A stretch of DNA of 64,000 nt from Aneurinibacillus thermoaerophilus (GTDB taxonomy: Bacteria; Bacillota; Bacilli; Aneurinibacillales; Aneurinibacillaceae): the NCBI RefSeq assembly GCF_900099925.1, contig NZ_FNDE01000005.1, positions 62,001-126,000 of the forward strand, given 5' to 3'. Within the stretch, counting starts at the first letter, position 1; each line of letters opens with the position of its first letter. Below, piece after piece: positions 25,079-33,852 of this stretch. The notes beneath the pieces are model-generated. The model did no database searches and was not told the DNA's origin. It was given only the letters and a program-made list of their open reading frames with translations. The translations under genes and the position numbers were made by a program.

Positions 25079-25905
25079 TTTTTCCTCCTTTCCGGCCGGA
25101 TTTCATTGTGTTCAAAGAAGTCGACTGCTGAACTCCATATAAGGAAATACGGCTTTAATTGCTCGATGGCCTCGCGCACGTGCGATTGCCGCTGGATTAA
25201 GTGTTCAGTTAACACATGCAATTCATCCTGGGAAACTTCCCACTCCTCAGGTATATCGATGACTGCTTCTTCGATTTGTGTTCTGCTTAATGATTCAAGC
25301 AAGGCAAGCGCCTCATCAAACGGGCGGGGACCATCAATGAAGGGCACGAATCTTTCATACACTTCGCCCCAATATGCTTCAATATGACAGCTGTTTTGCC
25401 TTAGTATGTCACTGGTCCATCCAGCACCGTAGAAGCAACTTCCGTGATCAATCAGACGCAGGGTCCATACATCTTCCCGAGTAACAATGAAATTGGCGCT
25501 GCTCCCGGCCCGGTCATTGTTATTAATCCAATAATCAAATACAATGATTAATGGCACTTGACAAAGATTTGCACACTTAGAGATAGAGTCATTCGTAGCG
25601 TGTATTGCGTTTGGGTAAAAGACGCTGCCGAAGTGCGGTCCGGGCGTCAGGTGAAAAGGAGAAAGGTCAGGCGTTGTGACGATGAGTTGTTCCGGAATAT
25701 AAATGATTTTTCCCTCAACAACAGGAAGATGTAAAAGCTTTCCCAAGCGATACGCGATCAGCTCATTCGGCAAAATCCGGATTCCTTGGGGATTGGACAT
25801 GAACTTAATTACATACTGATTCCCGTCATCGCATTCAAATAACTGCGGCCGACAAAATCCGGTACGCATCGGCCTTATATAACGAGCCGCTGTTATTGTT
25901 GTCAC
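25075..25905 (-). CDS. HipA-like kinase family protein
   Basis: A 276-residue protein with the fold of the HipA-type kinases. The catalytic loop appears as YWINNNDRAGSSANFIV near residue 125 and the metal-binding Asp in RLIDHGSCFYG near residue 150. The N-terminus lacks the HipA_C dimer region and there is no HipB partner, so this is not a toxin-antitoxin pair. Genes of this short HipA group often sit among spore-coat genes in bacilli. It starts with GTG 25905 (AGGAGG 8 nt upstream) and overlaps the next glycosyltransferase. A phosphotransfer role in coat assembly is inferred from context. Confidence 0.8.
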   Translation of the reverse strand: MTTITAARYIRPMRTGFCRPQLFECDDGNQYVIKFMSNPQGIRILPNELIAYRLGKLLHLPVVEGKIIYIPEQLIVTTPDLSPFHLTPGPHFGSVFYPNAIHATNDSISKCANLCQVPLIIVFDYWINNNDRAGSSANFIVTREDVWTLRLIDHGSCFYGAGWTSDILRQNSCHIEAYWGEVYERFVPFIDGPRPFDEALALLESLSRTQIEEAVIDIPEEWEVSQDELHVLTEHLIQRQSHVREAIEQLKPYFLIWSSAVDFFEHNEIRPERRKK

Positions 25906-26034
25906 AGTAGATGCCTCCTATATAGAACATCTCATATCTTCATCGCCTTTATATCCCCTTCTTTTGATGCTCGCGGCATGTAGGCTGTGATTCATCGTTG
26001 CTCTCAATCCATAAGGCGTGCCTGCCGGTTCACT

Positions 26035-27132
26035 TCATAAGGAAGAAGTAAATGTCCAATTGTTGCTTAGTTCTTGCAGGGCAGGCCATTTCGTTGCATC
26101 CGATGCTTCCAGCCGCTGCAGAAGGCTACTTAATTCATCATTTAGAAACGTTGTTGGACTGTATACCATTTCTTTAACATGCTTATAAAATTCATTCGGT
26201 AGTGACATATCAATAATCAGCACTTGATACAACTCAGGTTCAATAGGATTTGCTTCATGGTATGCTTCAATCATGCCCCGCATCCATGTCACATCCCAGT
26301 TCCCCATATCATCCATGGTACTTGTGATTAACTTGCGTAAATCGCGGATGGGTAAATCATATGCGACTCCATCCAAATCGATAATCCAGATGCCACCCGG
26401 CCCTTGCTGTCCGTTGGACCAACCGTAATCTTGATGGGCAATGCCCCAATACTCTTCACCTCTGGCTACTAGATCGGCATAAGGAGAACGATTTAATTTT
26501 TCAAACGCTTCGCGCGCCTGTTGCTCATACACATCGACCATAGAAAGGATATGCTTGCTGGCGGACATATCGGAATAAGTAGTAGCCAATACTCTAAACC
26601 ACCCGATTTTCGTAATAATTTTTTGATACAATTTTGGATAGCGATAAAGACGAGTTGCACGCTGCGCACCTTTTGGCGGCACATAACCTCGCGAATGACG
26701 ATGAAATTCACCAAGCCCGTAACAAAGTACTTTCGCCCCTTCCAAATCAATTTTGCTGGCTTGTGTTAATGGTTCGATCCATTCTGTGACAATCCAGAGC
26801 TTTCCGCCGCGTTCCACATAGTTCTGGCCTTCCTTCGTCTGAATTAGCTTTGGCACTCGTGCCCCCTGCCCTACTAGATATTCCTGTGCGCCAATGCTGA
26901 AAAGGCTGCGCTGCGGAGAACGATGTAACACTTTTAAGCTGCGCGGCCCTTTATCCGTTTCAATTCGCCAGATTGCTCCTCCTTTATCTGGCTTAGATGT
27001 AATAAGTGTCATGCCTGTTACTTCCATTTCATAATGTGTAGCCACTTGTTTTGCCATATCTTCGATTTCTGGAGGTACGGTGGCCAAGTCTTCCTCTACG
27101 GTTCCCCATGGCTGAATGAGATAATCCGTCAT
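26035..27132 (-). CDS. CotS family spore coat kinase-like protein
   Basis: A 365-residue protein with an aminoglycoside/choline phosphotransferase fold. SLKVLHR gives the ATP-contacting Lys, IAHQDYGWSNGQ the catalytic loop, and WIIDLDGVAYDLPI the metal-binding Asp. This is the CotS/CotI/YutH spore coat family. The open frame extends to 27219, but ATG 27132 has AAGGAGG 6 nt upstream and removes a spurious hydrophobic leader. It heads the minus-strand coat operon and is divergent from the UDP-glucose dehydrogenase gene. The substrate is unknown. Mother-cell sigma factors should control it, but no clear sigma-K or sigma-E promoter could be fixed in the 207-bp gap. Confidence 0.88.
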   Translation of the reverse strand: MTDYLIQPWGTVEEDLATVPPEIEDMAKQVATHYEMEVTGMTLITSKPDKGGAIWRIETDKGPRSLKVLHRSPQRSLFSIGAQEYLVGQGARVPKLIQTKEGQNYVERGGKLWIVTEWIEPLTQASKIDLEGAKVLCYGLGEFHRHSRGYVPPKGAQRATRLYRYPKLYQKIITKIGWFRVLATTYSDMSASKHILSMVDVYEQQAREAFEKLNRSPYADLVARGEEYWGIAHQDYGWSNGQQGPGGIWIIDLDGVAYDLPIRDLRKLITSTMDDMGNWDVTWMRGMIEAYHEANPIEPELYQVLIIDMSLPNEFYKHVKEMVYSPTTFLNDELSSLLQRLEASDATKWPALQELSNNWTFTSSL

Positions 27133-27339
27133 TTCTTTCCTCCTTCTTTGGCTTAAAATGTCTATGACAAGATATGCTAAGACAAGGATTATAGTATAGG
27201 CTGACGTCTTAAATTTCAAAAATTTATCTTGTGAATGCGAAAACTAGGCGCTGAAATATAGGTGTTTCACCGTTTCACTCGTCCTGCTTGCTTCGTAAGC
27301 TGTATAAATCATAAAGAGATAAGGAGCGAGGTGAGCCTT

Positions 27340-28647
27340 ATGAAAGTGGCGGTCATTGGATGTGGATATGTAGGGACTTCAACGAGCATTGCTTTTGCTA
27401 TGTATGATCATACGGTTGTTGCTATCGATAATGATATGGGAAAAATAAAGAAGTTAAAGCAAGCGGTTCTGCCTTTTTATGAAGCAGGCATGGAAGAGAC
27501 GCTACAAAAACTTGTAAAAGACGGAACCCTTTCTTTTACAACCGATATGAAAGAAGCAATCACACAATGCGATGTTTTATTCATTGCTGTGGGTACCCCC
27601 TCTTCGTCAGATGGCTCAGCAGATTTATCGCATGTGGAAGAAGTAGCACAGCAAATTGGAAAAACAATGGAAAGTTACAAAGTAGTTGTAATCAAAAGTA
27701 CCGTACCGATAGGTACATGTGACAAAATAAAAAAAATCATTAAAAATGAGCTGGAAAAAAGGCGTCTGGCTCTCTCTTTCGATCTAGTTTCCAACCCTGA
27801 ATTTCTGCGGGAGGGAAAAGCGTTATATGATGCGCTGCATCCGGAAAGAATTGTTATCGGTTGTGACACAAAGAAAGCGCAGAAAATCATGCAAGAATTG
27901 TATAAAGATATAAAGACGAACATACTCTTTGTTAGCAACAAAGATGCGGAAATGATTAAGTACGCCTCCAATGCATTTCTGGCAACTAAGATTTCATTTA
28001 TCAATGAATTAGCGCGGATATGCGAAAAAATAGGCGCAAATATTATCCAAGTAGCAAAAGGCATGGGAATGGACAGTCGGATTGGGTTCCAATTTCTCCA
28101 GGCAGGAATCGGATATGGTGGCTCTTGCTTCCCGAAGGATATAAAGGCTTTGCTTACCTTAGCCTCCGAAAACGGAAATCCTCTGCATATTTTACAAGCT
28201 GTAGCTTCCGTTAATCAAACACAAACAGATTGGTTTATGGAGAAAGTACAAAAAGCAATAGGCCCACTCTCCGGAAAACGGATCGCTGTCCTGGGTCTTA
28301 CGTTCAAACCAGAAACCGACGACATTCGTGAAGCGCCTTCTTTGAAAATCATTGATTATCTTATAAAGGAAAAAGCTTTCATTACGGCTTATGATCCAAA
28401 AGGTGTCGAACACGTCAAAAAATTGTATCCCGCGATTCACTACACGTTTACTCCACTGGAGGCGCTACAAAAAGCGGACGCTGCTTTGCTCGTAACGGAA
28501 TGGAAAGAAATCGTGAATATAGATTGGCAAAACGCTAAACATATCATGTCTCAACCGTTTGTGTTCGATGGAAGAAATGCGCTTAATTCCTCGGAAATGT
28601 TAACATTCGGCTACCATTATGTAGGGGTAGGCACACCCCATGCTTAA
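27340..28647 (+). CDS. UDP-glucose 6-dehydrogenase (YtcA/TuaD-like)
   Basis: A 435-residue enzyme oxidising UDP-glucose to UDP-glucuronate with two NAD+. The NAD-binding start is MKVAVIGCGYVGTSTSIAFA. The catalytic Cys lies in GIGYGGSCFPKDIKALL near residue 255, and the C-terminal Rossmann domain starts GKRIAVLGLTFKPETDD. The frame opens at 27262, but ATG 27340 follows a GAGGTG ribosome site and matches the family start. It pairs with the nucleotidyltransferase 16 nt downstream and supplies sugars to the divergent glycosyltransferase operon, as B. subtilis ytcA does. A teichuronic-acid role (TuaD) is less likely in this context. Confidence 0.92.
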   Translation: MKVAVIGCGYVGTSTSIAFAMYDHTVVAIDNDMGKIKKLKQAVLPFYEAGMEETLQKLVKDGTLSFTTDMKEAITQCDVLFIAVGTPSSSDGSADLSHVEEVAQQIGKTMESYKVVVIKSTVPIGTCDKIKKIIKNELEKRRLALSFDLVSNPEFLREGKALYDALHPERIVIGCDTKKAQKIMQELYKDIKTNILFVSNKDAEMIKYASNAFLATKISFINELARICEKIGANIIQVAKGMGMDSRIGFQFLQAGIGYGGSCFPKDIKALLTLASENGNPLHILQAVASVNQTQTDWFMEKVQKAIGPLSGKRIAVLGLTFKPETDDIREAPSLKIIDYLIKEKAFITAYDPKGVEHVKKLYPAIHYTFTPLEALQKADAALLVTEWKEIVNIDWQNAKHIMSQPFVFDGRNALNSSEMLTFGYHYVGVGTPHA

Positions 28648-28663
28648 TTAAAAGGAGAAATAT

Positions 28664-29698
28664 ATGAAAGGCGTTATTTTATGTGCAGGCAAGGGGACGC
28701 GCATGCAGCCATTTTCTTCTACGGTTCCAAAAACTCTTTTGCCCATTTTAAATCAGCCTATTCTTTATCATTGTATAAATAAAATGAAAGAGGTAGGAAT
28801 CCGGGAAATCGGAATCGTGATCCATCCTCGGCAAAAAATGATTATTGATTATGTTTCCGCATACAAAGGAGAGGTAACGATAAAGTACATGTACCAAGCG
28901 AAACCGTTGGGCATTGCGCATGCGCTTATTCAGGTGCAATCGTTTGTTGGTGATGATTCTTTCGTACTGATGTTAGGAGATAATTTAATTATGGAACCTC
29001 TGCACACATTAATACAAGCGTATCAAGGACATAAAGGCTCTATTCTTCTCTCCCAAGTAGAAAATGCGAGCGATTACGGAATTGCTGAGATTAAGAATGA
29101 ACGTATTATAAAGGTAGAAGAAAAACCTGAGAAGCCGAAAAGCAATCTTGCGATTATCGGTACTTATATGCTTGATTCTTCTATTTTCGAAGCAATTCAA
29201 CATATTACGCCTTCAAAAAGAGGAGAGTATGAAATTACTGATGCAATTCAGTGGATGATCGAGCAAGGGTACTCTATTTCTTATTCGATTACTGAAAAAC
29301 CATATACAGATGTCGGCACAATTGAAAGATGGCTGGATGCCAATCAATGGACGTTAACAGAACAACTCGGGCACAAAGTACAAGTAGGAAAAAATACCAC
29401 CCTGGAAAATTGTATTTTGCAAGGACCTGTTCTTATTGGAAATAATTGTACAATTAAAAATGCCGTTATTGGACCGTATGTTTCCATTCAAGATGACTCC
29501 ATGCTTACAGATTGCATGGTAGAAAATAGCATCTGTCTTCAAAACACGAAAATTGCGAATGTACAGTCGCTAATTTGCCGCAGCATTTTTGGACAAAAAA
29601 CCATCGTACAGGGAATCCCCAATGAAACAGAACATGTACATTTTATCATAGGAGATCATTCACAGATCTCCATTCTTACCAAACCAAATGAACGATAA
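28664..29698 (+). CDS. sugar-1-phosphate nucleotidyltransferase (RmlA-long/YtdA type)
   Basis: A 344-residue enzyme with two parts. The nucleotidyltransferase domain starts MKGVILCAGKGTRMQPFSST and carries LMLGDNLIM near residue 105. A C-terminal left-handed beta-helix region follows (about residues 235-320: GKNTTLENCILQGPVLIGNN and similar hexapeptides). This is the long RmlA/glucose-1-phosphate thymidylyl- or uridylyltransferase group. It makes an NDP-sugar for the coat polysaccharide enzymes. It lies 16 nt after the dehydrogenase gene with AAAGGAG upstream. Base specificity (dTTP or UTP) cannot be read from sequence. Confidence 0.88.
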   Translation: MKGVILCAGKGTRMQPFSSTVPKTLLPILNQPILYHCINKMKEVGIREIGIVIHPRQKMIIDYVSAYKGEVTIKYMYQAKPLGIAHALIQVQSFVGDDSFVLMLGDNLIMEPLHTLIQAYQGHKGSILLSQVENASDYGIAEIKNERIIKVEEKPEKPKSNLAIIGTYMLDSSIFEAIQHITPSKRGEYEITDAIQWMIEQGYSISYSITEKPYTDVGTIERWLDANQWTLTEQLGHKVQVGKNTTLENCILQGPVLIGNNCTIKNAVIGPYVSIQDDSMLTDCMVENSICLQNTKIANVQSLICRSIFGQKTIVQGIPNETEHVHFIIGDHSQISILTKPNER

Positions 29699-29731
29699 CT
29701 TGTGTTTGATCATATGCTGCTGAAACCGAGG

Positions 29732-29761
29732 CCATGTCGTAATATTGTTCACTGCATGGCC
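29732..29761. terminator. inverted repeat between converging operons
   Basis: AGGCCATG and CATGGCCT are perfect arms with an 18-base loop in the 75-bp gap between the nucleotidyltransferase and pxpC ends. There is no T run, so its terminator role is uncertain. Confidence 0.4.
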
Positions 29762-29773
29762 TGCTTCTGTGAT

Positions 29774-30757
29774 CTATCCGTGTTCCTTCAAAAGCTCGGC
29801 CAATCTCGTCAGCTTTTTCTTTCTCTCGAGCCGCACCTGCATGGCCTGATCTACGGTAATAGCCAAAAAACGGCACTTCGACATTGGCCTGGATTGAGCA
29901 ACAATGTCCAAATCCGTGCTGATTACGGTGCCGATTGTGACAAATCCCCCACCCGACGTGGCATCGTTGAGTAAAATAATCAACTCCTCTTCGTTTGGAA
30001 CCATAAGCGCCCCGATCGGATAGGCAAAATCGACGACATTTGAGAAACCATCACCGGCTCCGAACGGGGGCTCATGCTCCTTGAAAGCGATTTTCGCTCC
30101 GGTATAGCGATATGCCACCTGATTCGATTCCGTCGATACTGTCCATTCCGAGTTCAAAAAGGCTCTGATTCCCTCATCGCTCACCCGGTGTCCGGACAAC
30201 CCCATAACCACACGAAGGTCTTGAAAATTCTTGTATTCAGGAATAAATTCAGAAGGGAGCCGTTTTCCGACCTGTTTAAAGGCTCCTGGGAGCGGTTCGC
30301 CGATCTCCAATTCATCTCCAACATCCAATTTTCTCCCTTGAAAACCTCCAAGCCTGCTCAGGGTATAAGTAGAACGACTTCCAAGAACCTCTGGAACTTG
30401 AATCCCTCCAGAAACACAAAGATAGCTTTTTACCCCTTGTTTACAAAACTTGAAAGAAAGAATATCTCCCTCGTTTACTTGAACGGGTTCCCATAGGGGA
30501 ATCGGCTGCTGGTTAAGATACGCCTCCATCGGAGCTCCCGTTATAGCAATGACCGTTTTTTTCAAAAACTCAACCTTTGGGCCAAGCAAGGTCATCTCCA
30601 GCCCGGCAAATTCCAACGGATTACCAAGCAGCAAGTTACCCACCATAAAAGAGTACTTGTCTGCGGCTCCTGAAGGAGGAAGCCCAAAATGATAATAACC
30701 TTGGCGTCCTATGTCCTGTACAGTGGTCCATAAACCGGGTTCCAATATGCGTAGCAT
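29774..30757 (-). CDS. pxpC: KipA/PxpC family biotin-dependent carboxyltransferase-type subunit (copy 1)
   Basis: A 327-residue KipA/AHS2-family protein, the second half of the carboxyltransferase-like unit found in urea carboxylase and in 5-oxoprolinase PxpABC. Visible blocks are GLWTTVQDIGRQGYYHFG at the N-terminus, SGAADKYSFMVGNLLLGNPL, SRSTYTLSRLGGFQGRKL and NDATSGGGFVTIGTVI. With PxpB and PxpA such proteins cleave 5-oxoproline with ATP. It begins directly after the pxpB stop (TGAATG). This copy travels with the sigma-54 regulator and lacks its own PxpA, so it either shares PxpA with the upstream operon or acts on a related lactam. Confidence 0.88.
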   Translation of the reverse strand: MLRILEPGLWTTVQDIGRQGYYHFGLPPSGAADKYSFMVGNLLLGNPLEFAGLEMTLLGPKVEFLKKTVIAITGAPMEAYLNQQPIPLWEPVQVNEGDILSFKFCKQGVKSYLCVSGGIQVPEVLGSRSTYTLSRLGGFQGRKLDVGDELEIGEPLPGAFKQVGKRLPSEFIPEYKNFQDLRVVMGLSGHRVSDEGIRAFLNSEWTVSTESNQVAYRYTGAKIAFKEHEPPFGAGDGFSNVVDFAYPIGALMVPNEEELIILLNDATSGGGFVTIGTVISTDLDIVAQSRPMSKCRFLAITVDQAMQVRLERKKKLTRLAELLKEHG

Positions 30758-31642
30758 TCAGAATCCCTCCATCAATTCCCGAATATATACCTTCCCCTTT
30801 GTCACATATTCCTGCGGCGAAAACTCGATGTATTTCATTCGATAGCGATACGTTCCCTGCTTCACTTCCTCTACGATCCGGCTATATTCCCGCTCATCAA
30901 CGGAGCGATACTTCCAAATATCTCCCGGTCGCGCCAAAAAATAAGTATCCTCCAAATCTACCAGACGTTTTTCATTATCGTAGACAGGAACTGCTGATAT
31001 GCCGATTAACTGATAGCTCCCCGGGCCATTGACAGGATAAACTACAGTAAAAGCTCCGCCAACTCCTACAGCTTGTCTGGGAGTGTCCGTTCGAGGACTT
31101 AGATATTTCGGAACCTGAATAATTTCTTGCGGATGCAAACCCAGTGGAAACCCCCAAGCCGTCCCAGGCAGAAAGCCAACCATCGTAATTAAATAGGGCA
31201 TGCGTGTATGCGCCTCGATAAACGCTTCTTTTTCTCTGAATCCGTTTACCTTCATAGCAAACTCGAAATTAGAAATATCAGGTTCTTGATGACGGCTTTT
31301 AAACCGCCTAGAATATTCCCGCGTAATCGGATCATCATACCAGACAGGGATTTCTACCATACGAACCGATAAATTCAACTCTGCCGGATTGCTTTTCGTA
31401 ATATCGATGTCCTTCAAATAATCAAGCAAATCCCTAGCTGGTATAATCTCCGGATTATAACGGACCAAATACGAAGCGTTGGAAGGAACGATTTCGATAA
31501 TACCCGGGATATTGCGCTTCCTTAATTCATTGACGATAGCCAATGCTTTAAAATTGCTTTCTGCGCTCATATCACGGGAAATTTCCGCGTAAATGTATTC
31601 ATCTCCACCAAAATCAAACCGCGTTTCCGGCAATGTAAACAA
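30758..31642 (-). CDS. pxpB: KipI/PxpB family subunit (copy 1)
   Basis: A 294-residue KipI/AHS1-family protein. Signature strings are FGGDEYIYAEISRDMS near the start, VPSNASYLVRYNPEII, MVGFLPGTAWGFPLG near residue 165, and PRTDTPRQAVGVGGAFTVVY. It pairs with the PxpC-type protein that follows. The start is TTG 31642 with GGGAGG 7 nt upstream. It lies 15 nt after the sigma-54 activator, so regulator and PxpBC copy 1 form one transcript. KipI in B. subtilis also inhibits kinase A of sporulation, a function that cannot be excluded or supported here. Confidence 0.88.
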   Translation of the reverse strand: MFTLPETRFDFGGDEYIYAEISRDMSAESNFKALAIVNELRKRNIPGIIEIVPSNASYLVRYNPEIIPARDLLDYLKDIDITKSNPAELNLSVRMVEIPVWYDDPITREYSRRFKSRHQEPDISNFEFAMKVNGFREKEAFIEAHTRMPYLITMVGFLPGTAWGFPLGLHPQEIIQVPKYLSPRTDTPRQAVGVGGAFTVVYPVNGPGSYQLIGISAVPVYDNEKRLVDLEDTYFLARPGDIWKYRSVDEREYSRIVEEVKQGTYRYRMKYIEFSPQEYVTKGKVYIRELMEGF

Positions 31643-31656
31643 ATGGCTACCTCCCT

Positions 31657-33723
31657 TTATTTAAACAACTTATTCATTCGTCTGCTAATGGTGGCCGGAC
31701 TTACTCCCAGCACTTCCGATACTTTAGCCGCTGTTCCATATTTCTTGAGCCCAAGCTGAATCAATTGACTTTCCAGTTCGGCTACGGCCTCCTTAAGCGG
31801 CATCAGCTCAAACACCATCGTTTTCTTGCGCTTCCCCCCTGCTTCACCGTACAGCACCCTCAGTACATCTTCACGCTGGATGAATTCCTCGCGGCTCGTT
31901 ACAATCAACCGTTCAACAATATTCTGCAACTCCCTAACATTCCCCGGCCAATCATAGTTTTCCAACACTTCAAGCGCCCCCGGAGAAAATCCTTTTTCCA
32001 TCTGGTACGTTCGGTTAAACTGTTGAGAGAAATAAAGAACCAGGGAAAAAATATCTTCCGTACGTTCCCTTAAGGGAGGAATATGAATCGGAATAACATT
32101 CAGCCGATAGTAAAGATCTTCTCGAAATTCCCCCTGCTCCATCATATCCTTTATATTTTTGTTGGTTGCCGCAATCACCCTGACATCCACAGGAATGGTC
32201 TGTACACCGCCTATCCGTGTCACTTCCTTCTCCTGCAGAACCCGAAGCAACTTGACCTGCATGTTTAATGATAACTCGCTGATTTCATCAAGGAAAATCG
32301 TCCCCCGATGGGCCATTTCGAAAAGACCTGGCTTTCCTTTCTGATCCGCGCCGGTAAAGGCTCCCTTCTCATAACCAAACAATTCGCTCTCGATCAGATT
32401 CTCAGGAATCGCCCCACAATTAACCCGAATGAGGGGATAATCCTTGCGGCGACTCGCTGCGTGAAGGGTACGGGCAAACACTTCTTTCCCCACCCCTGAT
32501 TCTCCCTCGAGCAGAACGGTGGAGTCGACCTGAGCGATCCGCTTCACTTCCTCGACTAAGTCCTCCATAATACGAGAGCGATAAATTAAAGGTTTATCAG
32601 CACTGTATCGGTTCATCAGCTGGTCCAATTCCTGTTTGTATGTATTCGATTTCTTAGTAACTCGCTTCAATTCCTCTTGCAGTTGATTCGTTTTCGTAAT
32701 ATCGCGCGAAAGAACGACGACTTTTTCCAGTTTCCCTTCATGATAAACAGGAGTTGCGACAGACCAAACTTTCCGTCCATGAACAGTGTCCTGAATCATG
32801 GTTAGCTTCTTTTTTTTCTTTATGCATAGATCGACGATATTAGGCCGGAATACTCCCTTGCGTTCGAATTCAGCAACATTTCTACCAATGACCTTCTCAG
32901 GCTGATCCAAACCCCAAAACTCCTGCAAAAATGTACCTGCCAACCGAATCACTTCACCTTTTGGATTGACGACAAGAATTTGCTCATGGGAGGAAGAATA
33001 AACCGCCTGCAAATCAGAGTACAAATTACGCACAAATTCCAATTCTTGAACAGCTTCCTCAAACGCTTCACGAAGAAAAAAAACATGTACCAAACCTGTA
33101 ATCCGACCGTCGATTCGGAGCGGAGAGAAATTCCCGCTGATTTGCTTGAAGTTAATTGAACTGTTCACGCTGATAAATGTCTCTCCTTGAATCACTCGAT
33201 CCAAATCCTTATCCATAGTAAGTAGCGTTTTGTAATTACGAGACAAAAGAAACGAGCGAGACAGCCCCAGAATATTCTCTGCTGTTTCATTAATGAATTC
33301 AATTTCAAAACGAGTGTTTGTTCTGATGATTCCTACCCCGGCCCCGTCTAAAATTTGATTCATGTGTCTAAGTTGCAGTTCATTCATCTGGTGGCGCGCT
33401 TGCTGCACCAAACTGTAACCGATGATTTCTCCACCCGGATTTACCCCTAGTACAACAGAAATATTGTGATAGTACTCAACAGGGTGCATGTAAGGAACTT
33501 TGAGAATATCTTTTCGATACTGGATGGGTTGCTGAAGGTCTGGTGTATGTCGCAATTGTTCCAACAGAGAATCCGTATGGATGAAGCCAACAATATTTCC
33601 CTTATCCATGACAAAAGCAATATCGGCTCCCCGCTCGTGCATTTCACGCAGAACATCCTGAATCGTACTTTCCCGGTTCACCACCGCCGAAATCGGCCGC
33701 AGAATTTGTTTCCAGGTAATCAC
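31657..33723 (-). CDS. sigma-54 dependent activator with CBS and PAS sensor domains
   Basis: About 688 residues. In order: a CBS-like pair (residues 5-120; STIQDVLREMHERGADIAFV), PAS 1 (about 125-230), PAS 2 (about 245-355), and an AAA+ domain with Walker A GESGVGKE, the sigma-54 contact GAFTGA intact, and Walker B GTIFLDEISEL. A Fis-type helix-turn-helix ends the protein (GTAAKVSEVLGVSPATISRR). It should activate sigma-54 promoters of the pxp genes after sensing a ligand or nucleotide. GTG 33732 overlaps the ribosome site; GTG 33723 lies 8 nt after AGGAGG and is preferred. Identical palindromes before its own gene and before the 38-kb operon are its probable sites. Confidence 0.93.
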   Translation of the reverse strand: MITWKQILRPISAVVNRESTIQDVLREMHERGADIAFVMDKGNIVGFIHTDSLLEQLRHTPDLQQPIQYRKDILKVPYMHPVEYYHNISVVLGVNPGGEIIGYSLVQQARHQMNELQLRHMNQILDGAGVGIIRTNTRFEIEFINETAENILGLSRSFLLSRNYKTLLTMDKDLDRVIQGETFISVNSSINFKQISGNFSPLRIDGRITGLVHVFFLREAFEEAVQELEFVRNLYSDLQAVYSSSHEQILVVNPKGEVIRLAGTFLQEFWGLDQPEKVIGRNVAEFERKGVFRPNIVDLCIKKKKKLTMIQDTVHGRKVWSVATPVYHEGKLEKVVVLSRDITKTNQLQEELKRVTKKSNTYKQELDQLMNRYSADKPLIYRSRIMEDLVEEVKRIAQVDSTVLLEGESGVGKEVFARTLHAASRRKDYPLIRVNCGAIPENLIESELFGYEKGAFTGADQKGKPGLFEMAHRGTIFLDEISELSLNMQVKLLRVLQEKEVTRIGGVQTIPVDVRVIAATNKNIKDMMEQGEFREDLYYRLNVIPIHIPPLRERTEDIFSLVLYFSQQFNRTYQMEKGFSPGALEVLENYDWPGNVRELQNIVERLIVTSREEFIQREDVLRVLYGEAGGKRKKTMVFELMPLKEAVAELESQLIQLGLKKYGTAAKVSEVLGVSPATISRRMNKLFK

Positions 33724-33757
33724 GTCATACACCTCCTACTAACAAACGAAATCATTT

Positions 33758-33812
33758 CCTCTAAATTATAACAAATAATCTTTCAAAATTGAAATTAATT
33801 TCATAAATGAAA
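33758..33812 (-). promoter_or_regulatory. promoter and tandem palindromes before the sigma-54 activator gene
   Basis: TTTCAAAATTGAAA (33781-33794) and TTTCATAAATGAAA (33799-33812) are palindromes 18 bp apart. On the minus strand TATAAT lies 17 bp after TTCAAT within the first palindrome, so a housekeeping promoter overlaps the sites. Binding would repress the activator gene itself. The first palindrome with its flank is identical over 20 bp to 38327-38346. Confidence 0.6.
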
Positions 33813-33830
33813 TTATATTAGAAATAAATA

Positions 33831-33852
33831 GGCTGTTGATCATCAACAGCCC
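33831..33852 (-). terminator. terminator overlapping the pxpA stop
   Basis: GGGCTGTTGAT and ATCAACAGCC form a tight hairpin that includes the pxpA stop codon and is followed on the minus strand by TATTTATTTC. It separates the 38-kb operon from the activator gene. Confidence 0.7.

Noticed and set aside
25075-25905. HipA-like gene as a HipBA toxin-antitoxin system
   Set aside because: No HipB-type partner is adjacent, the C-terminal HipA region is missing, and neighbours are spore-coat genes.
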